The notes under the pieces were generated by a model. That model had not been told where the DNA came from. It did not search any database and saw only the letters and a program-made list of their open reading frames with translations. A DNA stretch of 25,695 bases from NCBI GenBank assembly GCA_031413635.1, contig JANOFM010000193.1:1-25695 (forward strand). Reading direction: 5' to 3'. Both the position numbers and the translations under genes were made by a program. Source of the DNA: SZUA-430 sp031413635. GTDB taxonomy: Bacteria; Pseudomonadota; Alphaproteobacteria; Micropepsales; Micropepsaceae. Below, piece after piece: positions 6,680-13,736 of the stretch (position 1 is its first letter; the number at the start of each line of letters is the position of its first letter).

Positions 6680-8071
6680 ATGACCCTTGCCAGTTCCGCG
6701 TCCCCGGGCGCCCAAGCCAGTTCCGCCTCCGCCCGGCTGCCGGTCACGACGATCGTGTCCTTGGGCCAGTTCGCGCTTCCTCTCGCGGTGGCCTACCTGC
6801 CGCTCCATCTCTATCTCACGCGCTATTACGCCGGCGATCTCAAGCTCGACATTGCGACCGTCGGTCTTGTCTTGGTGGTCGCCCGCCTGTTGGATTTTAT
6901 CGTCGATCCGCTGATCGGTGCGATCGCCGATCGCTACGGCCATGCCCAAGGGCGGCGCAAACTATGGACGCTGATCGCCGTGCCCATCACCATGGCCGGC
7001 GTCTATCTGACGTTCATGCCGCCTGTGGGCGTAGGTCCGCTCTACCTCTTGCTTGCTTTGTTCATCGTCTATTTCGGTTGGACGATGGGCACGATCGCCT
7101 ACGGCGCCTGGTGCGCGGAGATTTCGGGCGATTACGCGGAACGCACGCGCATCACCGGCGTGCGCCAGATGTTCGCGCTCTTAGGAATTTTGATCGCAAG
7201 CCTCGCGCCGCTTTTCACCGGCGGGGGGCCGGGCTCGCCCCAGGGCTTCGCGCCGTTGATGACGGGCCTGGGCTGGATCGTGCTCGTTCTCATGCCGCTC
7301 TCGGTTCTTCTTCTGACGTTAGTCGTTCCCGAACCGAAAACCGTCGCCCGCGGCATGGTTTCGTGGACTAAGGGTTTGAAAGTCGCAGCCAAAAACGGAC
7401 CCTTTATGCGCTTGCTCGCGGCGAATTTGCTCGGCGGCATCGGTGCGGCGGCGAACCTGGCGGTCGTCATTTGGTTCTTCGAAAAGGCGCTCGACTTGGG
7501 CACCGCCGCGGGCGTCCCGCTCGTCATCTGGCTTTTGACCTCCATCCTCGGCGCGCCGTTGTGGATCTGGGTCGGCCACAAAATCGCCAAGCACAACGCC
7601 CTGATCCTGGCATCGCTCTGCGGCATCGCCGTTTTCGCCATTCTGTTCTTCATGCCGAAGGGTCAGTTCGCGCTCACCAACATCGTCATGGCGTTGGCCG
7701 GGATCACCGGCTCGGCCTCCGCGACGCTCGGCGCCTCGATCGCAGCCGACGTGATCGACCTCGACGCGTTGCGCTCGCGCGAGGCGCGCGCCGGCCTGAT
7801 GCTCGCCTTCTGGGGCATGGCGCAGAAAATGGCCGATGCGCTGGGCGTCGGCCTCGGCTTGCTGATCTTGTCATTGTTCGGCTTCAACCCGAACGGCGCC
7901 AACGACGAAACCGCCGTACTCGGCCTGAAGCTCGCCTACATCGCTGTGCCCATCGTATTTTCGCTATTATCGATTTCCTTTCTCTGGCGCTTTCCCATCA
8001 CGCCCGAACGCCACCGCCGCATCCGCGCCCTCCTGGAACGCCGCGCCACGCGCGAAGCGGCGAAGGCCTAA
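6680..8071 (+). CDS. MFS transporter, GPH (glycoside-pentoside-hexuronide:cation symporter) type
   Basis: Integral inner-membrane carrier of 463 residues with about 12 hydrophobic segments, the usual length for the family. Diagnostic features are FALPLAVAYLPLHLYLTRYY in helix 1, LDFIVDPLIGAIADRYGHAQGRRK between helices 2 and 3 (the MFS_2 form of motif A), and FGWTMGTIAYGAWCAEISGDYAERTRITGVRQ, which lines the cation/sugar path in MelB-like carriers. The second half repeats the pattern with ASIAADVIDLDALRSREARAG. The substrate cannot be read from the sequence; a sugar, glycoside or related small molecule taken up with Na+ or H+ is the family expectation. The ATG at 6680 lacks a strong ribosome site. 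The gene ends 35 bp before the inverted-repeat element. Confidence 0.88.
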   Translation: MTLASSASPGAQASSASARLPVTTIVSLGQFALPLAVAYLPLHLYLTRYYAGDLKLDIATVGLVLVVARLLDFIVDPLIGAIADRYGHAQGRRKLWTLIAVPITMAGVYLTFMPPVGVGPLYLLLALFIVYFGWTMGTIAYGAWCAEISGDYAERTRITGVRQMFALLGILIASLAPLFTGGGPGSPQGFAPLMTGLGWIVLVLMPLSVLLLTLVVPEPKTVARGMVSWTKGLKVAAKNGPFMRLLAANLLGGIGAAANLAVVIWFFEKALDLGTAAGVPLVIWLLTSILGAPLWIWVGHKIAKHNALILASLCGIAVFAILFFMPKGQFALTNIVMALAGITGSASATLGASIAADVIDLDALRSREARAGLMLAFWGMAQKMADALGVGLGLLILSLFGFNPNGANDETAVLGLKLAYIAVPIVFSLLSISFLWRFPITPERHRRIRALLERRATREAAKA

Positions 8072-8106
8072 CACCGGCGGTCGGAATTGATGACCTTTGC
8101 GCGGCG

Positions 8107-8314
8107 TCGAGTCGGCTTCGCCACGAAGGCACGAAGGCACGAAGGCACGAAGGCACGAAGGACACAAAGGCTCACGAAGCAGATGATCGACGCGGAGCGC
8201 AATTTTTTTCACCGCGATTGCGCGCCTGCGGCGCGCGGAAGTGCGCGATGCTGATTGTCTCAATTCTTTGTGAGCCTTTGTGTCCTTCGTGCCTTCGTGG
8301 CGAAGCCGACTCGA
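8107..8314. repeat. 208-bp inverted-repeat element with CACGAAGG minisatellite units
   Basis: The right arm (8270-8314, 45 nt) is perfectly complementary to the left arm at 8107-8137 plus 8162-8175. The only difference is 24 nt in the left arm, which is three extra copies of the 8-mer CACGAAGG. The left arm has five tandem copies (8122-8161) and the right arm two (8284-8299, as CCTTCGTG). The central part (8176-8269) holds a T7 run and a smaller GCGCGC hairpin at 8220-8236. The element fills the gap between the convergent symporter and methyltransferase genes. It has no coding capacity, and I find no obvious flanking target duplication. It could act as a bidirectional terminator, a REP/MITE-like element, or both. 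Confidence 0.85.
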
Positions 8315-8327
8315 AACCGCCCAGAAG

Positions 8328-9110
8328 TCAGATATTCGAACCACAGGCTGGCGCGCGGCCCGTCAAATAGAGAATTTGATACGTTGCCGTCACGCGCCCG
8401 CCGGCATCGCGAAACCTCTTGAAATAAATCTCGCACGCTCGCGCCACGACCGCGCGCTTCAGGAACGAGCGCCGCCGCTCGACCAACACGTTCGTCTCGC
8501 CCATGCCGCGCAGATCGGCGAACAGCTTCAAGGGATGCTCGTAGGCCACCGTGATCGTCTCGATGTCGGCGATGGGCTTGGCAAATCCGGCGCGCTGCAA
8601 CAACCCACCTGCATCGCGCACGTCGGCAAAGGGCGCGACGCGCGGCGACAAACCGCCGTCGATCTCGATTTCAGCTTGCGCCAGACAGTCGCGCAACTCG
8701 CGCAACGTCTCGCCGCCGAACAGCGCGGCCACGAACAACCCTTCAGGCCTCAGGCACCGTCGGATTTGCAACAACGCGCCAGGCAAGTCGTTGACGGCGT
8801 GCAGCGTCAACACACTCGCATAGAGATCGAGCGACTGAGTGGCGAAGGCCGACCGGCCTTCTTCGAACACGACAGTGGCGAATGCCGCCTCGACATCGCC
8901 GCGAATGCAGTGACCGATGCGCGGCGACTGCGGCGCCCGCGCTCCCGCGCACACGGCCCGCGGGAAATCGCGATCGAGCGAACCGATCCGCTCCGACAAT
9001 TCCTCTGCCGCCGCCTCCGCCAAGAACGCGAACGCAGCAAAGCCCGGCGCGGCGCGCGCGCGGCGCAACCGTCGAAGCCGGTCGTCGAAGATGTGAGGAA
9101 TATCGTTCAT
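8328..9110 (-). CDS. Class I SAM-dependent methyltransferase-fold protein, NDUFAF5-like
   Basis: Protein of 260 residues resembling the bacterial relatives of the complex I assembly factor NDUFAF5 (which in mitochondria hydroxylates an arginine of NDUFS7) and more distantly BioC. The N-terminal IFDDRLRRLRRARAAPGFAAF and EELSERIGSLDRDFP match the family start, so the ATG at 9110 is well placed. Later motifs are LDLYASVLTLHAVNDLPGAL, LRPEGLFVAALFGGETLRELR and PLKLFADLRGMGETNVL. The glycine-rich SAM motif is degenerate: AVCAGARAP at about residues 52-60, where Cys54 takes the place of the usual acidic residue. It is divergent from comF, with overlapping start codons, and ends 14 bp from the inverted-repeat element. 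Function in bacteria is not established. Confidence 0.8.
   Translation of the reverse strand: MNDIPHIFDDRLRRLRRARAAPGFAAFAFLAEAAAEELSERIGSLDRDFPRAVCAGARAPQSPRIGHCIRGDVEAAFATVVFEEGRSAFATQSLDLYASVLTLHAVNDLPGALLQIRRCLRPEGLFVAALFGGETLRELRDCLAQAEIEIDGGLSPRVAPFADVRDAGGLLQRAGFAKPIADIETITVAYEHPLKLFADLRGMGETNVLVERRRSFLKRAVVARACEIYFKRFRDAGGRVTATYQILYLTGRAPACGSNI
9095..9099 (+). promoter_or_regulatory. Ribosome binding site selecting the comF start
   Basis: GAGGA, then 9 nt, then ATG at 9109. Internal ATGs at 9160 and 9190 lack such a site. The motif lies inside the first codons of the divergent methyltransferase gene. Confidence 0.5.
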
Positions 9111-9933
9111 GGCACAAGCGACTCTGGCACGCCGCCTTGCCCCGCGTCATTATCCGGCGATGGATCGGCGGGTTGGCAAACTGAACCGGATGGTGCGCGG
9201 CGCGGGCAGGGCGTTTCTTGATCTCGTCTTGCCGCCGCTCTGTCTCAAATGCCGCGAACCCGTCGCCGAACCTCAATCAGTGTGCGCGACCTGTTGGAAC
9301 GCATTGCGCTTCCTGAGCGCCCCTCACTGCGCCCAGTGTGGGTTACCGTTTCCCCATGCGCTCGGCGAGGGCATCAAATGCGCCGCCTGCATCGCCCGAC
9401 CGCCGCCGTTCCTTCGTGCGCGCGCCGCGTTGGCCTACGACGACGCCAGCCGCGATCTAATCCTCTCGTTCAAGCACGGCGATCGTCTGGAAGCGGTCCC
9501 GCTCTTCGCGCGCTGGATTGTCGCAGCCGGGGGCGATGCGCTCGCCGCTGCCGACATCCTCGTTCCCGTTCCGTTGCATTGGTTGCGGCTTGCATCTCGC
9601 CGCTACAACCAAGCAGCCGTCCTCGCCCATGCGATCTCCAAGCTCACGAGCATTCCGGTCGAGACCTCTGCGCTCGTCCGCACACGGCGCACACCCAGCC
9701 AAGGCGAAATGCCCTCCGCCCGCGCCCGCGCGAAGAACGTCGTCCGCGCCTTCGCAGTCGCGGAAAATGCCAAACCGCATCTCTCCGGCCGAAAGATCGT
9801 CATGGTTGACGATGTCCTAACCACCGGTGCCACGCTCTCCGCTTGTACTAAAGTATTGAACCGTGCCGGCGCTGCCTCTGTGTCCGTAATCACACTGGCG
9901 CGAGTTGTACGTCCGTTAAGCCTGTCCCTATAA
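9109..9933 (+). CDS. comF: ComF family phosphoribosyltransferase-like protein
   Basis: Protein of 274 residues related to ComF, which is needed for DNA uptake in naturally competent bacteria; outside those species its role is unclear. The N-terminal half carries zinc-ribbon-type cysteine pairs (CLKC, CATC, CAQC, CAAC). This is followed by LAYDDASRDLILSFKHGDR and a phosphoribosyltransferase fold ending in the PRPP-binding loop VMVDDVLTTGATL, with the acidic pair at D234-D235. The start at 9109 is chosen for its ribosome site; a start at 9160 (257 residues) would be closer to the usual family length and cannot be excluded. The ATG overlaps that of the divergent methyltransferase in one CATG. 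A -10-like TATAAT overlaps its stop codon. Confidence 0.88.
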   Translation: MAQATLARRLAPRHYPAMDRRVGKLNRMVRGAGRAFLDLVLPPLCLKCREPVAEPQSVCATCWNALRFLSAPHCAQCGLPFPHALGEGIKCAACIARPPPFLRARAALAYDDASRDLILSFKHGDRLEAVPLFARWIVAAGGDALAAADILVPVPLHWLRLASRRYNQAAVLAHAISKLTSIPVETSALVRTRRTPSQGEMPSARARAKNVVRAFAVAENAKPHLSGRKIVMVDDVLTTGATLSACTKVLNRAGAASVSVITLARVVRPLSLSL

Positions 9934-9934
9934 T
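9905..9934 (+). promoter_or_regulatory. Candidate promoter for the grxC-nitrilase-kynU run
   Basis: TTGTAC at 9905-9910, an 18-nt spacer, and a consensus TATAAT at 9929-9934 that overlaps the comF TAA stop. Downstream, GGGCGT (9945-9950) and ACGCCC (9960-9965) form a 6-bp hairpin before grxC. The -35 match is weak, so this is a candidate only. Confidence 0.3.
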
Positions 9935-10000
9935 CTGCGACAGTGGGCGTGTTGCCCGAACGCCCTATATCGTCGCTGCGTACCAACCGCGATTCGTTCC

Positions 10001-10291
10001 ATGTCCGTTGCAGATACAGCCTCCAACGCCGCCGCCAGAGTCATCGTCTACGCGACGCTGCTCTGCCCATTTTGTCATCGGGCCAAAGCACTGCTGCGCA
10101 AGAAAGGAGTGGCCTTCACGGAGATCGACGTCTCCATGGACGCCGCCAAACGCGCCGAAATGACCAAGCGCGCCCACGGCAGCTTCACGGTTCCCCAGAT
10201 CTTCATCGGCGACAAGCATGTCGGCGGCTGCGACGACCTTCACGCGTTGGACCAGGAAGGCAAGCTCGACACGCTTCTGGCGCACGGCTAA
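10001..10291 (+). CDS. grxC: Glutaredoxin 3
   Basis: Small thiol-disulfide oxidoreductase (96 residues) that uses glutathione to reduce protein disulfides and glutathione mixed disulfides in the cytoplasm. The dithiol active site is CPFC at residues 22-25. The cis-proline loop TVPQIFIGDKHVGGCDDL binds glutathione and is followed by the usual short C-terminal helix. About 12 extra residues precede the first strand compared with typical GrxC, but the ATG at 10001 is the only good start. It is 9 bp upstream of the nitrilase-family gene, a pairing seen in many Alphaproteobacteria. Confidence 0.96.
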   Translation: MSVADTASNAAARVIVYATLLCPFCHRAKALLRKKGVAFTEIDVSMDAAKRAEMTKRAHGSFTVPQIFIGDKHVGGCDDLHALDQEGKLDTLLAHG

Positions 10292-10300
10292 CCTCGGCCG

Positions 10301-11122
10301 ATGAACAGCATCTTTCGCGCAGCCTGCGTGCAAATGCGCACGGGCTTGGACGTAGCGGGCAACATCGCCGCCGCGACGCGCCTGATCCGCCAAGCCAAAA
10401 CCGAAGGGGCGCACTTCGTCGCCACGCCCGAAATGACCTCGCTGTTCGAGGCCGAAAGCGATGCGTTGTTTGCGAAAGTCAAATCGCAAGACGAAGACAT
10501 CGCACTGAAATCCTTCCGCTCACTCTCCGAGGAATTGGGCCTCTGGCTCCTCATCGGTTCGCTGCCGATCAAAGTGGCCGAGCGCCAATGCGCTAACCGC
10601 TCGTTCCTGATCGACCCCAAAGGGCAGGTGACGGCGACCTACGACAAGATCCACATGTTCGACGTCGATCTGCCGGGCGGTGAAGCCTATCGCGAGTCGC
10701 GCAACTACCGTCGCGGCGAACGCGGCGCCGTTGCCGACACGCCGTGGGGAAAGTTAGGCATGAGCGTCTGCTACGACCTGCGCTTCCCCCAGCTCTACCG
10801 CGCTCTCGCCAAGGCAGGCGCCGCGTTCCTCACCATCCCGGCGGCCTTCACCCACACGACTGGCATGGCGCATTGGCACGTGCTGCAACGCGCGCGCGCC
10901 ATCGAAACCGGCTGCTTCGTCATCGCTCCCGCCCAAGGCGGCACCCACGAAAACGGCCGCCGCACCTACGGCCACAGCCTGATCGTCGACCCCTGGGGCA
11001 AAATCCTCGCGGAAGCCGGCGAAGACCCAGGCATCGTCGTTGCCGACATCGATCCCGCGAAAGTGACGGAGGCGCGCGCCCGCGTTCCGGCCCTAAATCA
11101 CGATCGACCTTTCACGCTTTAA
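10301..11122 (+). CDS. Carbon-nitrogen hydrolase, Nit1-like (probable deaminated glutathione amidase)
   Basis: Nitrilase-superfamily amidase of 273 residues with the complete catalytic triad: E44 (TPEMTS), K116 (YDKIHMFD) and C157 (SVCYDLRFP). The whole sequence follows the Nit1/Nit2 type: NRSFLIDPKGQVTATYDK, PAAFTHTTGMAHWHVLQRARAIE, GRRTYGHSLIVDPWG and ARVPALNHDRPF at the C-terminus. Nit1-type enzymes remove the amide from deaminated glutathione, a side product of transaminases. The neighbouring glutaredoxin gene fits a glutathione link, though omega-amidase-like activity on other substrates is possible. Its stop overlaps the kynU start by one base (TAATG). Confidence 0.9.
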   Translation: MNSIFRAACVQMRTGLDVAGNIAAATRLIRQAKTEGAHFVATPEMTSLFEAESDALFAKVKSQDEDIALKSFRSLSEELGLWLLIGSLPIKVAERQCANRSFLIDPKGQVTATYDKIHMFDVDLPGGEAYRESRNYRRGERGAVADTPWGKLGMSVCYDLRFPQLYRALAKAGAAFLTIPAAFTHTTGMAHWHVLQRARAIETGCFVIAPAQGGTHENGRRTYGHSLIVDPWGKILAEAGEDPGIVVADIDPAKVTEARARVPALNHDRPFTL

Positions 11123-12354
11123 TGAGCCGGACTCGACAGGATTGCCTTACCCTCGACGCGCGCGACCCGATCGCACACTTGCGCGAACGCTTTGTCGTGC
11201 CCGAAGGCATCAACTATCTCGACGGCAATTCGCTCGGCCTCCTCCCGAAATCGGTGGCGCCGCGCCTCAAGCAGGCGATCGAACGCGAATGGGCGCAGGG
11301 CCTCATCCGCTCCTGGAACGACGCAGACTGGTACAGAGCGCCGCAACGCGTCGGTGCCAAAATCGCAAACCTTATCGGTGCCGCCGCCGAAGAGGTGATC
11401 GCGACCGACTCGACCTCCGTCGATCTATTCAAAGTCTTGGCCGGCGCGCTGCGCATGCGGCCCGGTCGCGCGAAGATCTTGGGCGTCGAGGGCGACTTCC
11501 CGACCGACGCCTATATCGCAAACGGCGTTGCCACGTTCACCGGCGCACGCTTTGTGCGCGTCAATGCCGATGACCTGATCGATGCCATCGATCACGACGT
11601 TGCAATCGTCTCGCTCACCCACGTCAACTACAAATCGGGCTTCATTCACGATATGCAAGCGATCACCGAGGCCGCCCACGGCAAGGGCGCTCTGATCGTC
11701 TGGGATCTCTCGCACAGCGCCGGCATCATGCCGCTCGACCTCAGCGCGAGCGACGCGGACTTCGCCGTCGGCTGCGGCTACAAATATCTCAACGGCGGTC
11801 CCGGCGCGCCCGCTTATGTCTTCGTCGCCAAACACCACCACCACGAATTCGATCATCCGCTCACCGGCTGGCTCGGTCATGCCGATCCGTTCGCCTTCGC
11901 GCCGGAATATGTGCCCGCCCGCGGCATGGACAAGCTGTTGACCGGCACGCCGCCGATCCTCTCGCTGCTCGCGCTCGACGCGGCCCTCGATGCCTATGAC
12001 GGCGTCGACATGCGCCAGGTGCGCGCCAAGACCGAAAGCCTGACCCAACTCTTCGTCGACCTAACGTCTGCGCGTTTGCTGCGTTACGGCTTCAAACTCG
12101 CAAGCCCGCGCGATGCCAAGCAACGCGGCGGACAAGTCTCGCTCTCCCACCCCGAAGGCTACGCGATCATGCAGGCCCTGATCGCGCGCGGCGTGATCGG
12201 CGACTACCGCGCCCCCGACACCGTCCGCTTCGGCTTCGCGCCGCTCTACACTCGCCATGTCGACGTTCACGACGCGGTCGCCGTCATCGACGACGTAATG
12301 AAGAATCGGACCTGGGACGCGCCCGCGTTCAAGGCGCGCAAGACCGTGACCTGA
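11122..12354 (+). CDS. kynU: Kynureninase
   Basis: PLP enzyme that splits L-kynurenine to anthranilate and alanine in tryptophan breakdown (also 3-hydroxykynurenine). It has 410 residues, the normal size. Visible landmarks: INYLDGNSLGLLPK near the N-terminus, DSTSVDLFKVLAGAL for the PLP phosphate site, SLTHVNYKSGF, the PLP-aspartate segment IVWDLSHSAG, and the Schiff-base lysine K221 in VGCGYKYLNGGPGAPA. The C-terminal domain ends RFGFAPLYTRHVDVHDAV. Its ATG overlaps the nitrilase stop, suggesting translational coupling. Other kynurenine-pathway genes (dioxygenase, formamidase) are absent from the window. It interrupts the nitrilase-DUF1178 order often seen in related bacteria. Confidence 0.95.
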   Translation: MSRTRQDCLTLDARDPIAHLRERFVVPEGINYLDGNSLGLLPKSVAPRLKQAIEREWAQGLIRSWNDADWYRAPQRVGAKIANLIGAAAEEVIATDSTSVDLFKVLAGALRMRPGRAKILGVEGDFPTDAYIANGVATFTGARFVRVNADDLIDAIDHDVAIVSLTHVNYKSGFIHDMQAITEAAHGKGALIVWDLSHSAGIMPLDLSASDADFAVGCGYKYLNGGPGAPAYVFVAKHHHHEFDHPLTGWLGHADPFAFAPEYVPARGMDKLLTGTPPILSLLALDAALDAYDGVDMRQVRAKTESLTQLFVDLTSARLLRYGFKLASPRDAKQRGGQVSLSHPEGYAIMQALIARGVIGDYRAPDTVRFGFAPLYTRHVDVHDAVAVIDDVMKNRTWDAPAFKARKTVT

Positions 12355-12500
12355 CCAAGACGCCAGGAAACTTGGCCCTTTACACTTTGTTAACGTTGCA
12401 GGCGTGCCATGCGGCATGCCTTGCCGTTCGCGGCGTGAGCAGTCATCTTTAGAGATTGCCGGGCGGCAAAGGCCAAAGGGCCAGGGACCAGTAACGCGTC

Positions 12501-12914
12501 ATGATCCGCTATCAGCTCGTCTGCAAGAAAAACCACGTCTTCGAAGGCTGGTTCCGCGACAGCGCCGCCTACGACGCGCAGGCGAAGAAAGGCATGCTTG
12601 CTTGCCCCACCTGCGACTCGAAAAAAATCACCAAAGCCCCGATGGCACCGGCGGTGTCGAAGAAGGGCGACCTCGCTGAAGCCGCCGCCAAGGCAAAATC
12701 CATGCGCGAGTTCGTCATGAACGTCCGCAAACACGTCGAAGACAACGCCGAATATGTCGGCGACCGCTTCCCCAACGAAGCCCGCGCCATCCACTACGGC
12801 GACGCCGAGGAACGCCAAATCTACGGAGAGGCGACCTTGGCCGACGCCCACGAACTGGTCGAGGAAGGTATCCCGGTGGCACCTCTGCCCTCGCTCCCCA
12901 GGGCGGATTCGTGA
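12501..12914 (+). CDS. DUF1178 family protein
   Basis: A 137-residue cytoplasmic protein of the uncharacterised DUF1178 family, restricted mainly to Alpha- and Betaproteobacteria. The N-terminal part MIRYQLVCKKNHVFEGWFR with C8, and LACPTC with a second cysteine pair, look like a small zinc ribbon. The middle is a Lys/Ala-rich linker, and the conserved C-terminal part reads VEDNAEYVGDRFPNEARAIHYG followed by EERQIYGEATLADAHELVEEGIPV. Function is unknown. It lies 146 bp after kynU, a gap holding a small TTGCC/GGCAA hairpin, and 12 bp before the antitoxin gene. Confidence 0.9.
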   Translation: MIRYQLVCKKNHVFEGWFRDSAAYDAQAKKGMLACPTCDSKKITKAPMAPAVSKKGDLAEAAAKAKSMREFVMNVRKHVEDNAEYVGDRFPNEARAIHYGDAEERQIYGEATLADAHELVEEGIPVAPLPSLPRADS

Positions 12915-12926
12915 TAGACTGTATCA

Positions 12927-13127
12927 ATGGACACCAAGCTCAGCGATGCGGAACTTTCCGCCGTCAAACAGCGCCGCGCCGATTTTCGCGCCATTTGCGC
13001 GGTTGAAGGCATCGTCTTCACGCCGGAAGACGACGAACTGTTCGCAATGTTCGACCGCGAGCGTTGGTCTCACGAACGCCGCATCGCATTCCTAAAGTTC
13101 GAGGCCAGAGCGATCGCGGCTGAGTGA
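12927..13127 (+). CDS. VbhA-like antitoxin of a Fic toxin
   Basis: A 66-residue acidic/basic helical protein directly upstream of, and overlapping by 4 bp (GTGA), the Fic gene. This is the standard arrangement for class I Fic modules, where a small antitoxin supplies an inhibitory helix that blocks ATP positioning. It aligns with VbhA by eye: RRADFRAICAVEG against the VbhA segment containing the inhibitory motif (S/T)xxxE(G/N). Here E27-G28 is retained but the Ser/Thr position is I23. The ATG at 12927 lies 12 bp after DUF1178 with no clear ribosome site. The short length and position make the call fairly safe even though the motif is imperfect. Confidence 0.75.
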   Translation: MDTKLSDAELSAVKQRRADFRAICAVEGIVFTPEDDELFAMFDRERWSHERRIAFLKFEARAIAAE

Positions 13128-13717
13128 ATATGTACGAAACGGACCCAGATCCGTACGTGTATCCTGGCTCATTCGTCCTGAAGAACCTCTTCGGCATTCA
13201 AAGCGCCTCTAAACTTGCCAAACTTAAACGTCGCCTGACCGGCGCCCGTGCTGACGAAGGTCTGCCAGCCGGCCGGTTTGATTACACGCATTACAAGTCC
13301 ATTCATCGCCACTTGTTTCAAGACATCTACGAATGGGCTGGAGAACCGCGTGCGTTGAGTATCTCTAAGGGCGGCTCGCCATTCTGCCGCGTCGACTTCA
13401 TCGACTCGGAAATGACGAAGCTACTCAACGCGTTGCGCGACGAAAAGCACGTCAAAGGTCTCGACTATCCGGCTGCAGCCAAACGCGCGGCCTACTATCT
13501 CGTCGAACTCAATGCCATCCATCCGTACCGCGAAGGCAACGGCCGCACGCAACACGCATTCCTCGGATTGCTGCTGGAACACGCCGGCCACCCGCGTGAC
13601 TTATCGAAGATCGATCCAAAGAAATTGCTTCAAGCGGCCATCGGCGGCTTCAACGGCGACGAGGCGCCGATGGTGGACGTCATCTCGAACCTTCCGCCCA
13701 GAAAGTCGGGCGTCTAA
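13124..13717 (+). CDS. Fic family protein (AMP-transferase toxin)
   Basis: A 197-residue single-domain Fic protein, probably transferring AMP from ATP to a hydroxyl side chain on a target; small toxins of this type (FicT, VbhT) modify DNA gyrase and topoisomerase IV. The core motif H133-PYREGNGRTQH144 keeps the catalytic His, the Mg-binding acidic residue E137 and the GNGR anion-binding loop. The usual Phe is Tyr135, and the last Arg of the motif is His144. Upstream, the N-terminal YVYPGSFVLKNLFGI and FDYTHYKSIHRHLFQDIYEWAG match VbhT-like proteins, and SISKGGSPFCRVDFI forms the target-docking flap. The start is GTG at 13124 or ATG at 13130. It has no secretion domain, so an intracellular role is likely. 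It converges on the lipoprotein gene with a 19-bp gap. Confidence 0.9.
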   Translation: MNMYETDPDPYVYPGSFVLKNLFGIQSASKLAKLKRRLTGARADEGLPAGRFDYTHYKSIHRHLFQDIYEWAGEPRALSISKGGSPFCRVDFIDSEMTKLLNALRDEKHVKGLDYPAAAKRAAYYLVELNAIHPYREGNGRTQHAFLGLLLEHAGHPRDLSKIDPKKLLQAAIGGFNGDEAPMVDVISNLPPRKSGV

Positions 13718-13736
13718 TTTCAGCATCGAGCCCTTC

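Noticed and set aside
8122..8161. Five tandem CACGAAGG units as a possible CRISPR array
   Set aside because: The units are directly adjacent with no spacers and form one arm of an inverted repeat.
12450..12475. TTGCC/GGCAA hairpin before DUF1178 as a riboswitch or attenuator
   Set aside because: Five-base stem, no T-tract and no larger conserved fold recognisable.
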